Assembly: GCA_963797015.1 (NCBI GenBank)
Contig: CAWCNV010000006.1
Span: 248,001-312,000, forward strand
DNA from: JBBPZA01 sp963797015
GTDB lineage: Bacteria > Actinomycetota > Thermoleophilia > Solirubrobacterales > Solirubrobacteraceae
Length of the DNA stretch: 64,000 nt
Reading direction: 5' to 3'
The notes under the pieces are model-generated. The model ran no database searches and was not told the DNA's origin. It worked only from the letters and a program-made list of their open reading frames with translations. Below, one piece after another: positions 1-8,082 of the stretch. Position 1 is the first letter of the stretch; each line of letters begins with the position of its first letter. Made by a program: the position numbers and the translations under genes.

Positions 1-1002
1 ATGGTCGCCGAGCGCTCGTTCGACGACGACCCGGTGCGGGTACTGCGCCTCGCCCGCATGGCCTGCGAGCTCGAGCTCGTGCCCGAGGCGGCGACGGTCG
101 CGGCCGCCTCGGCGCGGGCCGGCGGCCTGCGCGGAGCCGCCGCCGAGCGCGTGTTCGCCGAGCTCAAGCGCGTGATCGTCGCGCCGCGGGCGCGCGAGGG
201 GCTGGCGCTGGTGGAGGAGACGGGCGCCGCCGACGCCGTGCTGCCCGAGCTCAGCGCCCTGCGCGGCGTCGAGCAGAGTGCCTACCACCACCTCGACGTC
301 CATGACCACACGCTGGCCGTGCTCGAGGCCGTGATCGAGCTCGAACGCGATCAGACGCCCCTGGGAGAGCACGCCGCGGCCGTGCGTGAGCGCCTCGAGC
401 ATCCGCTCGCCGACGAGCTCAACGGCTGGGGGGCGCTGCGCTTCGGGGCGCTGTTGCACGACGCGGCCAAGCCCGCGACGCGCGCGATCGCACCGACCGG
501 CCGCGTGACGTTCCTGCACCACGACGAGGCCGGGGCGCAGCTCGCGCGCGAGGTGCTGGGCAGGCTGCGGGCCAGCGAGCGGCTCGCCGGCCACGTAGCG
601 GCTCTGGCGCGCCACCACCTGCGGCTCGGCTTCCTCGTGCACGAGCAGCCGCTGAGCCGCCGGGCGCTGTACCGCTATCTGAAGACCTGTGAGCCCGTCG
701 AGGTCGACGTCACCGTGCTCTCGATCGCCGACCGGCTCGCGACGCGCGGCCGCAACGCCGACCGGGCGATCGGCGCGCACCTCGAGCTCGCGCGCGAGGT
801 GCTGGGCGAGGCGCTGGCCTGGCGGGATTGGAGAGAGCAGCCGCCGCTCGTACGCGGCGACGAGCTCGCGCGCGAGCTGGGCGTGCAGCCGGGTCCCCGG
901 CTCGGCATGCTCCTCGCGGCCGTCGACGAGGCGCGCTTCGCGGGCGAGGTGGCCACGCGCGAGGACGCGCTCGAGCGGGCCAGGCGCGAGCTCGCCCGCT
1001 AA
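1..1002 (+). CDS. CCA-adding/poly(A) polymerase family protein, C-terminal part with HD domain (5' partial)
   Basis: The reading frame is open from the first base, and its N-terminus matches the middle of the tRNA nucleotidyltransferase fold (SFDDDPVRVLRLARMA, the usual 'F..DP.R.LR..R.A' helix). The catalytic head domain is therefore outside the window. An HD phosphohydrolase-type domain follows: HHLDVHDH at residues 96-103, LLHDAAKP at 151-158, FLHHDEAGA at 171-179. Family members repair tRNA 3' CCA ends in the cytoplasm. That fits this genome, because both tRNA genes in the window lack an encoded CCA. The TAA stop overlaps the convergent peptidase stop by 4 bp. Whether the enzyme adds CCA or only A residues cannot be judged without the head domain. 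Confidence 0.8.
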   Translation: MVAERSFDDDPVRVLRLARMACELELVPEAATVAAASARAGGLRGAAAERVFAELKRVIVAPRAREGLALVEETGAADAVLPELSALRGVEQSAYHHLDVHDHTLAVLEAVIELERDQTPLGEHAAAVRERLEHPLADELNGWGALRFGALLHDAAKPATRAIAPTGRVTFLHHDEAGAQLAREVLGRLRASERLAGHVAALARHHLRLGFLVHEQPLSRRALYRYLKTCEPVEVDVTVLSIADRLATRGRNADRAIGAHLELAREVLGEALAWRDWREQPPLVRGDELARELGVQPGPRLGMLLAAVDEARFAGEVATREDALERARRELAR

Positions 1003-2177
1003 TCCGCCGCCAGCTCGCGCATCAGCGTGTCGCAGATCCGAGCGCAATCCGCGACCTTCTCGTAGTCCACGTTGTCTGCCGTGTCGGTCGGCTTGTGGTA
1101 GTTGGAGGGGAGCTTGTAGCGGTTGCACGAGCCGATCGCGGCGACGGGGTAGCCGGCGCGCAGTGCGATCAGGCCGTCGGTCGCGAAGCGCAGCTTCAGC
1201 CCGCGCCGCAGATGCACTCCGGCGCGCGCGGCAGCGCCCGCGACCAGCTCCTTGACCTCGCTCGGGTAGTCGCGCATCCCGACCATGCCCTCGCCTTCGA
1301 CGAGCAGGAGCTCGGCGTCGCTGCCGACCGTGTCCAGGCACACGATCGTGGTGCTCTCGCGGGGAAGCGAGGGGAAGTGGCGGCGCGCGAACGCGCGCAT
1401 GCCCTCCATATAGGACTCCTCCGAGCCGGTGGACACGAGCAGCACGCGCACGCCCTCCAGCGGGCGCTCCTGCAGCGAACGCGCGAGCTCCAGCAGCACC
1501 GCGACGGCGGTCGCGTTGTCGTTGGCGCCAGGGACCACCGCGCGCGACGCGATGTCGGCGAACGCGGCGAGCGCGATTGCGTTCAACGCCAGCCCGGTGC
1601 GCAGCAGCCCGCGCCGGCCCAGTGCGGCCGCCGCCGCGAGGAGCACGGCGATTCCGAACGGTGCCCCGGCCACCGGCGGCCACTCGTCGGCCTCGGCGTA
1701 GAAGTCCGGGAAGCGATCGGCCAGCCGCTGCAGGCCGCGGTCGTCGAAGATCGCGCCGCCGTGGGCGGCGTCGTGATGGGCGACGAACACGAGCGTGCGG
1801 CCAGCGTCGCCGTCGCCGGCCTCGGCCACCACGTTGCAGGTGTCGTGCCAGGGGAGCAGGCGGCGGAACCAGTGCGAGCCGCCCGTGACGTCGTCATACA
1901 TGGCGGCGGCGGCGACCGCCGCGGCCGCCGCTCCCAGCGCGCGCCGGCCGCGCAGCGCGGCGATGCCGCCCGCTGCAGCCAGCGCCGCCTGGCCGATCGC
2001 CGGCCACCAGTAGGTCCCGTGGGCGCGCTCGTCCTCGATCCGCGCGCGCGCCCCGAGCTCGCTCAGGCGCGCCGCGATCCACTCCGCCGCCTCGCGCTCG
2101 CCCGCCGACGCGGATGGGCGCTCGATCGACGCGATCCGGCGCACCGCGGCCTCGATCTGGGCGCGGTCTGGCTCCAT
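999..2177 (-). CDS. M28-family zinc metallopeptidase with internal membrane segments
   Basis: About 392 residues from the ATG at 2177; an upstream in-frame start at 2231 exists but adds a non-conserved leader. The M28 metal ligands are in order: H134 in FVAHHDA, D220 in GANDNA, the E253-E254 pair in GSEES, D282 in CLDTVG, and a late His in NYHKPTDT. These bind two zinc ions in aminopeptidases of this family. Between the first His and the Asp there are hydrophobic stretches (about 58-93 and 172-212), so the protein is probably membrane-inserted. No signal peptide is obvious. The substrate is unknown. It is convergent with, and overlaps by 4 bp, the preceding HD-domain gene. Confidence 0.85.
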   Translation of the reverse strand: MEPDRAQIEAAVRRIASIERPSASAGEREAAEWIAARLSELGARARIEDERAHGTYWWPAIGQAALAAAGGIAALRGRRALGAAAAAVAAAAMYDDVTGGSHWFRRLLPWHDTCNVVAEAGDGDAGRTLVFVAHHDAAHGGAIFDDRGLQRLADRFPDFYAEADEWPPVAGAPFGIAVLLAAAAALGRRGLLRTGLALNAIALAAFADIASRAVVPGANDNATAVAVLLELARSLQERPLEGVRVLLVSTGSEESYMEGMRAFARRHFPSLPRESTTIVCLDTVGSDAELLLVEGEGMVGMRDYPSEVKELVAGAAARAGVHLRRGLKLRFATDGLIALRAGYPVAAIGSCNRYKLPSNYHKPTDTADNVDYEKVADCARICDTLMRELAAD

Positions 2178-2213
2178 GGCCGCGGAGCCTAGTTGACGCG
2201 GTAGCGTCGCCTC

Positions 2214-2591
2214 ATGGCGCCTTGGTGTCACCCCCGGCGGGCGATCCTCTTCGCGCTCGCGCTGCTGCTCACCGCCGCCGCCGGCGCGCTCGGCGGGACG
2301 GGCTGCGGCGAGAGCCGAATGGCCAAGCTCGAGTCACGGCTAAAGAAGGAGCTCTCGGCCCAGCTCGCCGAGCAGCGCGAGCGCGAGCAGAGCCTGCGCG
2401 CGCAGGAGCCGGCCGGCGCCGGCACTCCGGAGGTGGCGCGCGTCGACTGCCCTGACGGAGCCGACACCGACCCGGGCTCGATCCTGCACTGCCGCGCCCT
2501 TGACTCGCGCGGCGTGCTCGTCGGCATGCTGTCCGTCCTCATCGAGCGCGACGGGAAGCCGTCGTGGCAGTTCACCGCCGCCTCGCCCTGA
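2214..2591 (+). CDS. Small exported protein, DUF4333-like lipoprotein candidate
   Basis: A 125-residue protein with a positively charged start, a hydrophobic segment (about 10-30) and GGTGCG just after it. This resembles a lipobox, although the -3 residue is Gly instead of the usual Leu. A charged Lys/Glu/Arg helix (about 36-66) follows. The compact C-terminal domain has two cysteines (VDCP and LHCRA) and ends with a Trp-containing strand. The pattern is like the DUF4333 family of actinobacterial envelope proteins. The gene is divergent from the M28 peptidase gene, with only 36 bp between the two starts, so the promoters must overlap. Function is unknown. Confidence 0.6.
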   Translation: MAPWCHPRRAILFALALLLTAAAGALGGTGCGESRMAKLESRLKKELSAQLAEQREREQSLRAQEPAGAGTPEVARVDCPDGADTDPGSILHCRALDSRGVLVGMLSVLIERDGKPSWQFTAASP

Positions 2592-2606
2592 GTAGAGTCC
2601 GCGCCC

Positions 2607-3014
2607 GTGCCGCCGGAGGACTGCCTCTTCTGCAAGATCGTCGCGGGTGAGCTCCCGGCGACGATCGTCGCCGAGGACGAGCGGACGGTGAGTTTCATGG
2701 ACATCAACCCCGCAACGCGCGGCCACGCGCTCGTCGTCCCGCGCGCTCACGCCGACGACCTGCTCGAGGTCTCGGCCGAGGACCTCGGCGCGTGCGGGCT
2801 CGCCGCTCAGCGCCTCGCCCGCCGGGCCAAGGAGCGGCTGCAGGCCGACGGCGTCAACCTGCTCAACTCGTGCGGCAGCGCCGCCTGGCAGACCGTGTTC
2901 CACTTCCACATCCACGTGATCCCCCGCTACCGCGACGACCCGTTGCGGCTGCCATGGACGCCCGGCGCTGGGAACCGTGACGAGATCGAGGACGCGGCGG
3001 TGGTGTTGCGATGA
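2607..3014 (+). CDS. HIT-family nucleotide-binding hydrolase
   Basis: A 135-residue HIT protein starting at GTG. The histidine triad is HFHIHVI near residue 100, where the middle His is the nucleophile. CLFCKI at the N-terminus supplies the first half of the zinc site typical of Hint-like proteins. Members hydrolyse nucleoside phosphoramidates or dinucleotides. The stop overlaps the start of the next gene by the ATGA tetranucleotide, so it is translationally coupled to the enoyl-CoA hydratase. The real substrate cannot be read from sequence. Confidence 0.9.
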   Translation: MPPEDCLFCKIVAGELPATIVAEDERTVSFMDINPATRGHALVVPRAHADDLLEVSAEDLGACGLAAQRLARRAKERLQADGVNLLNSCGSAAWQTVFHFHIHVIPRYRDDPLRLPWTPGAGNRDEIEDAAVVLR

Positions 3015-3790
3015 CCCCGGCCGGGCTGGAGCGCGACGGCCCGCTCGCCGTCGTCACCTTCGACTCTCCGCCGCTCAACCTCTACGACCGGGCGATGGGC
3101 GAGGCGCTCGAGGCGGCGATCGCCGATCTCGAGCGCGACCCGCCGCGCGGCTTGCTGTTCCGGGCGCGCGGGCGCGTCGTCTCGGGCGGCGTCGACGTGA
3201 ACCTGTTTCAGGAGCGGGTGGACGCGGGCGGCGACAGCGAGCGGACGTTCGGCGACCTGCTGTCGGTGGGCCGGCGAGTCGAGGCGTTCCGGTTCCCGAC
3301 GGTGTTCGCCGCGCACGCGCTGTGCCTCACCTGGGCCTTCGAGCTGGCGCTCGCCTGCGACGTGCTGCTGGCCGCCGAGGCCGCGGGCTTCGGGCTCGTG
3401 GAGCGCCGCGTGGGGCTGACGCCCGGAGCGGGCGGGACCCAGCGCGTCGCCGAGCGCGCCGGGCCGGCGCGGGCACGCGAGCTCGTTTACACGGGCGACA
3501 TCTTCCCCGCGGCGACGCTCGAGGGCTGGAACGTGGTCAATCGCGTGCTGCCGGACGAGGGCTTCGACGACGCGGCGCTGGCTTTCGCGCGCGACCTCGC
3601 CGAGGGCCCGACGCGCGCGCACGCGGCGACCAAGGCGATCGTCCGTGCTTTCCGCGAAGGCGGCGTCGAGGAGGCGGACCGCGTGACACCGGGCACCGCG
3701 GGCGCCCTGTTCGCGACCGAGGACCTGCGCGGTGCCGTGGCCTCGTTCCTGGCCGAGGGACCGGGCAGGGCGACCTTCGAGGGCCGCTGA
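3011..3790 (+). CDS. Enoyl-CoA hydratase/isomerase family protein
   Basis: A 259-residue crotonase-fold protein. The oxyanion-hole region and second catalytic Glu are conserved in FGLVERRVGLTPGAGGTQR. The first catalytic Glu is kept in AFELALACD, but the usual Gly-rich stretch before it is replaced by CLTW. This suggests a divergent active site. It probably acts on a 2-enoyl-CoA in fatty-acid or aromatic degradation in the cytoplasm. It overlaps the HIT gene by 4 bp (ATGA). It is one of three crotonase paralogues in the window and is not close to the other two. Confidence 0.85.
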   Translation: MTPAGLERDGPLAVVTFDSPPLNLYDRAMGEALEAAIADLERDPPRGLLFRARGRVVSGGVDVNLFQERVDAGGDSERTFGDLLSVGRRVEAFRFPTVFAAHALCLTWAFELALACDVLLAAEAAGFGLVERRVGLTPGAGGTQRVAERAGPARARELVYTGDIFPAATLEGWNVVNRVLPDEGFDDAALAFARDLAEGPTRAHAATKAIVRAFREGGVEEADRVTPGTAGALFATEDLRGAVASFLAEGPGRATFEGR

Positions 3791-3888
3791 GCGCACGCGG
3801 CGCGGGCCCTCCGGAAGCGACTCCCGTCGCGCCGCCCGCCGCGTCCTGCTCGCCACCAGGCGCGACTCCAGCCGCGCAGTGGTGTTCA

Positions 3889-4563
3889 ATGCCCCTGATG
3901 TCCAGCTTCCGTAACGCGCTCGCGCTCGCGGCCGGGGCGCTCGCGCTCGTCCCCGCGGCCGCCTCCGCGCAGGTGATCGAGATCGGGTCGACGACCGACC
4001 GTCCGCCCGCCTCGTGCCCCACCAATCCGTGCCAGGCCGTGACCCGTACCTCGGGCTTCCAGGTAACGGTTGCGGGCCGTGCCAAGTCGGGTCTGTTCGT
4101 CGCGCCCCGCAAGGGCCGGGTCGTCGGCTTCACGATCCGCCTGGGCAAGCCGACGACGGCGCAGATGACCTTCTTCAACGGCAACTTCGGCGGGGCGCCG
4201 CAGGCGCGCCTGTCGATCCTCAAGCCGCCCAAGACCAGGTACGCCTACCAGCTCACCGGCCAGAGCGAGGTCTTCAACCTCACGCCGTACCTGGGCCGCG
4301 AGGTGCAGTTCCCGCTGTTGCGCTCGTTGTTCGTGAACAAGGGCTACATCGTCGCGCTGACGACGCCGACCTGGGCCCCGGCGCTCGCGCTCGGGCTCGA
4401 CCGCGGCAACGCGTGGCGCGCCAGCCGCGCGCGCGAGGATTGCAATGCCAATCCCCCGCCACAGGCTGCGCAGCAGCGCCTGCGGTCGCGGCGCGACTAC
4501 CGCTGCCTGTATCGCGGCGCGCGCCTCACCTACAGCGCCACGATGATCACGACGCCGAGCTAG
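3889..4563 (+). CDS. Secreted conserved protein of unknown function
   Basis: A 224-residue protein from ATG 3889 (a second ATG three codons later is equally possible). It has a clear signal peptide: a short basic start, an Ala/Leu-rich core, and AASAQ as the likely cleavage site. The mature part is beta-rich with few charged clusters. It contains paired cysteines early (SCPTNPCQ) and late (EDCN, YRCLYRG), which could form disulfides outside the cell. I do not recognise a family. The gene stands alone and is convergent with the c-di-GMP gene, 7 bp from its stop. Confidence 0.7.
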   Translation: MPLMSSFRNALALAAGALALVPAAASAQVIEIGSTTDRPPASCPTNPCQAVTRTSGFQVTVAGRAKSGLFVAPRKGRVVGFTIRLGKPTTAQMTFFNGNFGGAPQARLSILKPPKTRYAYQLTGQSEVFNLTPYLGREVQFPLLRSLFVNKGYIVALTTPTWAPALALGLDRGNAWRASRAREDCNANPPPQAAQQRLRSRRDYRCLYRGARLTYSATMITTPS

Positions 4564-4570
4564 GGCCCCC

Positions 4571-7195
4571 CTACGGGCGCCCGGCCAGCACCCGCACCAA
4601 CGCCTCCACCACGGCCGGGTCGAACTGCCGCCCGGCGGCGCTGCGCAGCTCGGCGACGGCGTCGGTCTCGGACATGGGCTCGCTGTAGGGGCGGTGCGCG
4701 ATCATCGCGCTGTACGCGTCGCACGCCAGGATGATCCGCGACGCGACCGGGATCTCGTCGCCCGAGATGCCGTCGGGATAGCCGCTCCCGTCCCAGTGCT
4801 CGTGCTCGTGGCGGACGACCTGGGCGAGGTGGGCCAGCTCGGGCGTGCGACTGAGGATCTTGGCGCCGATCAACGGGTGCTGGCGCATGATCTGCCACTC
4901 CTCCTCGCTCAGCCGCCCGCCCTTGTGGAGGATCTCGTTGGGGATCGCCACCTTGCCCACGTCGTGGAGCAGGGCGCCGGTGCGCACGCGCGCGACCTCG
5001 CGGTCGGGCAGGTGCAGCCGCGCGGCGACTTCGGCGGCCAGCGCCACTACCTCCTCTGAGTGCTCGTGCGTGTAGTTGTCGCGCGCGTCGATCGCCGCCG
5101 CGAGCGCCTTGACCGCGGCGGCCGAGCCATCGCCCGACTGCCCGAGCAGGACCATCAGCGACTGGCGCCCGAGCAGCTCGGCCTGGTGCAGCCGCTCGAG
5201 CGGGAACGACGTCGACGCGCTGCGCAGGATCAGGACGCCGAACAGGCGCTCGGCGCCGATCAGCGGCACCGCGGCGTACGACCCCCTCGGTGCGCGCTCG
5301 TCGAGCGCGTGCGGCTGCACCCCGAGCGCCTTGTGGAGCTCCGCCAACATCCCGCGCGCGATGGCCGCTCCCGCGGCTTTCTCCGCCGGGTCGCCGCCCT
5401 CGATGGTCAGCGAGGTACGGACGAAGGCGCGCTGGGCGGGATCGCCGGGGTTGCGGGCGTCGGCCGTGCGCCGCAGGACGGGCACCACGCCCTCTCCGAT
5501 CTCGTACAGGGCGACCTCCTCGAGGGCCAGCGCCCGGCGGGTGAGCGCGGGCAGGTTGGTGATCGCCTCGCGCGGCGTCTCGCACGCCGCGACCATGTCC
5601 CAGAACTGGCGCATCAGGTCCGAGGGCGAGCTCGAGCGGGTCACGAGCATCGCCAGCGCGTGCTCTGTCTCGGGTGAGGCGACGGCCACGCGCGCCCTAC
5701 CCGTGCGCTTGGCCAGCAGCAGCGCGCGGTCGGCGCGCTCGAGCAGCTCCGGGGCGCCGAGGGGCTCGCTCCACGCCGCGAGCCCGATCGAAACCTCGAG
5801 CGGCGACCCGTCGAGGCTGACCGACTGCGCGATATCGCGGATCGAGGCGCGGATGCGCTCGGACTCCAGGCGCGCGCGCCGGGTGTCGATGCCGGGGAGC
5901 ATCACCACGAACTCGTCGCCTCCGAAGCGCGCGAGCTGCTCGCGGGGCCGGAACTCGCGGGCGAGCACCTCGGCGACGCGCTGGAGGATCTGATCGCCGA
6001 CGAGGTGGCCCGCGCGATCGTTGAGCTGCTTGAAGTTGTCGAGGTCGATGATCATGCAGCTCAGCGGCTCGCCCTCGCGCCGCGCGCGCTCGATCTCCTC
6101 GCGCAGGCGAACCTGCATCGCGCCGTGGTTGAGCACGCCGGTCAGCGAGTCGGTGCGCGCTGCCGAGCGCGCCACCTCGTAGGCCTCGGCGTTGCGGCAG
6201 GCCACCGCGGCCAGGTCGGCGATCGCCTCGAGCAGCGCGAGGTCCTCGGGGGAGATCGGGCGCATGCTCCGGAAGCCGACGGCGAGCGAGCCCTTCAGCG
6301 AGCCCTCCCACGACATCGGCACGGCGACGGCGGTCTGGAACTCGCGCACGCCCTCGATGTCGGGTAGCACGACCTCCTCGGCGTAGGCGTTGGACACCGC
6401 CGGTCGCCCGGTCGCCAGCACCTGGCCGCCGACTCCCTCGCCCGGGCCGATGCGCGCCCCGTACCAGTCCTCCGGCTCGGCGTGGCCGGCGGTCGCGATC
6501 CCTCCGCCGCTGCCGTCGGCGAGGTAGATGCCGGCGCCGTCGCCCCCCAGCGCCAGGTCGGCCTCGCGCGCCAGCGCGGTCAGCACCTCCGGCAGCTCGA
6601 GGCTGCCGCCCAGCGCCCGCGCGGCGTGCGCGACCGTGGTCTGGTGCGTGAGCTCGCGGCTGCGCTGCCGCTCGGCCTCGCGCAGCGCGAGGCCGGCCGC
6701 GGCCTGGCCGACCAGCGCCTCGGCGACCTCGACGTCGAGCGCGGAGAACTCGCGCTGCTCGTGCGATACGAGTACGATCACCGCCCGCACCCGGCCGTCG
6801 AAGGCCAGCGGCAGCAGCACGCAAGCGCCGACCTCCCAGCGCAGCACCTGCTCGCGGCTCAGCTCGTGGCTGTCGCGAGCCGAGGCGACGACGAGCGGCT
6901 GCTCCGTCTCGAGGACGGCGCGCACGGCGGGACCGCCGTGGGCGAGGCCGTGCGCGTACTCCTCGACCACCGCGGGACCGCCGTTGACCGCCGGCTTCAC
7001 GACTCGCCCGCGGCCGAGACCGCGGTCGGGGCTGACGAGCTGGAGGTGGACCTGGTCGAGCTCGAGCGTCAGGCACAGCTCGCGCATCAGCGCCTCGGTC
7101 ATCTCCTCGAAACCGGTGCGCTCGAGCACCGCAATGGACATGCGGCGAACGGCGGCAAGGGCGCGCTCAGTTGCGATCGACTGGTGGGCGAGCAA
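4571..7195 (-). CDS. GAF-GAF-GGDEF-GAF-HD-GYP cyclic-di-GMP turnover protein
   Basis: An 874-residue cytoplasmic protein with no membrane segments. Two GAF-type sensor regions (about 20-180 and 200-340) precede a GGDEF domain (about 345-510; RFGGDEFVVML). A third GAF-like region (about 525-690) follows, and a complete HD-GYP phosphodiesterase ends the protein (LLHDVGK, RHEHEHWDGSGYPDG). It can therefore in principle both make and hydrolyse cyclic di-GMP. The position of the inhibitory RxxD site before GGDEF reads RPRE, so product inhibition may be weakened. The gene appears to be transcribed alone. Confidence 0.9.
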   Translation of the reverse strand: MLAHQSIATERALAAVRRMSIAVLERTGFEEMTEALMRELCLTLELDQVHLQLVSPDRGLGRGRVVKPAVNGGPAVVEEYAHGLAHGGPAVRAVLETEQPLVVASARDSHELSREQVLRWEVGACVLLPLAFDGRVRAVIVLVSHEQREFSALDVEVAEALVGQAAAGLALREAERQRSRELTHQTTVAHAARALGGSLELPEVLTALAREADLALGGDGAGIYLADGSGGGIATAGHAEPEDWYGARIGPGEGVGGQVLATGRPAVSNAYAEEVVLPDIEGVREFQTAVAVPMSWEGSLKGSLAVGFRSMRPISPEDLALLEAIADLAAVACRNAEAYEVARSAARTDSLTGVLNHGAMQVRLREEIERARREGEPLSCMIIDLDNFKQLNDRAGHLVGDQILQRVAEVLAREFRPREQLARFGGDEFVVMLPGIDTRRARLESERIRASIRDIAQSVSLDGSPLEVSIGLAAWSEPLGAPELLERADRALLLAKRTGRARVAVASPETEHALAMLVTRSSSPSDLMRQFWDMVAACETPREAITNLPALTRRALALEEVALYEIGEGVVPVLRRTADARNPGDPAQRAFVRTSLTIEGGDPAEKAAGAAIARGMLAELHKALGVQPHALDERAPRGSYAAVPLIGAERLFGVLILRSASTSFPLERLHQAELLGRQSLMVLLGQSGDGSAAAVKALAAAIDARDNYTHEHSEEVVALAAEVAARLHLPDREVARVRTGALLHDVGKVAIPNEILHKGGRLSEEEWQIMRQHPLIGAKILSRTPELAHLAQVVRHEHEHWDGSGYPDGISGDEIPVASRIILACDAYSAMIAHRPYSEPMSETDAVAELRSAAGRQFDPAVVEALVRVLAGRP

Positions 7196-7303
7196 AGTGA
7201 CTCCAACCGGCTACGCCGGCCTGAGGTGAAAATCGGCATCGCTCGGCGCGAGCTTGACCGCGCGACGTCCGCTCGGCGCGGGTTCGCGGCCGGTGAGCGC
7301 TGC

Positions 7304-7744
7304 TCAGCAGGCGCCCGGGTTCTCGCGGCAGTACTTCTCGAAGCGACCGGCCGGGGAGTTGGGCGACGGGGAGCCGCCGCTGCCGGCGCCGTCCGACGGG
7401 GCCTGCGAGCCGCCTGAGCCACCCGAGTCGTCCGACCCGCCGGAGCCCCCGGACCCCGAGCCACCCGAGCCGCCCGAGCCGCCGGATCCCGAGCCGCCGG
7501 AACTGCCGGAGCCACCGGAATCGTCGCTCGTGGTCGTGCCTCCCGAGCCCTGGCCCGTCGAGGAGCGGGTGGTGGTCGCCGTGCTCGGCGTGCTGGCCGG
7601 TGAGGAGCCGGGAGCGGTGAGGCTCGGCCGGCTCAGGCCCTTGTCGTCACCGTTGTCGCCACCGCCCCCGCAGGCCACCAGCCCGACGGCGAGCGCCGCG
7701 CCCAGGAGCGCGGCGAGAACGAGCAACGACAGGCGCAGGCGCAT
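7304..7744 (-). CDS. Gly/Ser-rich putative lipoprotein
   Basis: A 146-residue protein with a typical lipoprotein signal (hydrophobic core ending GLVAC, cysteine near residue 25). A Thr/Ser-rich linker follows, then a long tract of GGSGS-type repeats with occasional Asp. A short conserved-looking tail (FEKYCRENPGAC) has two cysteines. The low-complexity centre looks like a flexible spacer holding the tail away from the membrane. It lies 18 bp downstream of the zinc-ribbon gene on the same strand and may share its transcript. Function is unknown. Confidence 0.65.
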   Translation of the reverse strand: MRLRLSLLVLAALLGAALAVGLVACGGGGDNGDDKGLSRPSLTAPGSSPASTPSTATTTRSSTGQGSGGTTTSDDSGGSGSSGGSGSGGSGGSGGSGSGGSGGSDDSGGSGGSQAPSDGAGSGGSPSPNSPAGRFEKYCRENPGAC

Positions 7745-7762
7745 GGGAGCGGAGAGCGGCGG

Positions 7763-8032
7763 TCAGAAGCCGAGCGCATTCATGCGCCGGCCGCACGTCG
7801 GACAGTCGTTGAGGTCCTTCTGGGCGAAGGAGTCGCACCAGTTGCAGATGCGAAGGTTCTCGACCCCCCAGGGCAGGTTCGAGGGGGAGGGGGCGAGCGG
7901 CAGGAGCTTGCCCACCACCTCGAGCTGCTCGCCCGTCTCCTGGTCCACGTAGACCTTTCCGGGCTCCGCCTCGATGATCACCTCGCGACCGGTGGACGGC
8001 GCGCGCAGGCGGTATCTCTGGCCGACGCTCAC
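7763..8032 (-). CDS. Small zinc-ribbon protein
   Basis: An 89-residue protein starting at GTG. The N-terminal half reads like a small beta domain (VYVDQETGEQLEVV). The C-terminal half has two cysteine pairs, CNWC and CPTCG, spaced as in a zinc ribbon. No family name is assigned. It is divergent from the glycosyltransferase gene, with 50 bp between the starts, and lies upstream of the Gly/Ser-rich lipoprotein on the same strand. Confidence 0.7.
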   Translation of the reverse strand: MSVGQRYRLRAPSTGREVIIEAEPGKVYVDQETGEQLEVVGKLLPLAPSPSNLPWGVENLRICNWCDSFAQKDLNDCPTCGRRMNALGF

Positions 8033-8082
8033 GACGCGCAGAGGGTAGCAACGGGCGCCGCCGCGACGGCCGGCGCGCAGAT

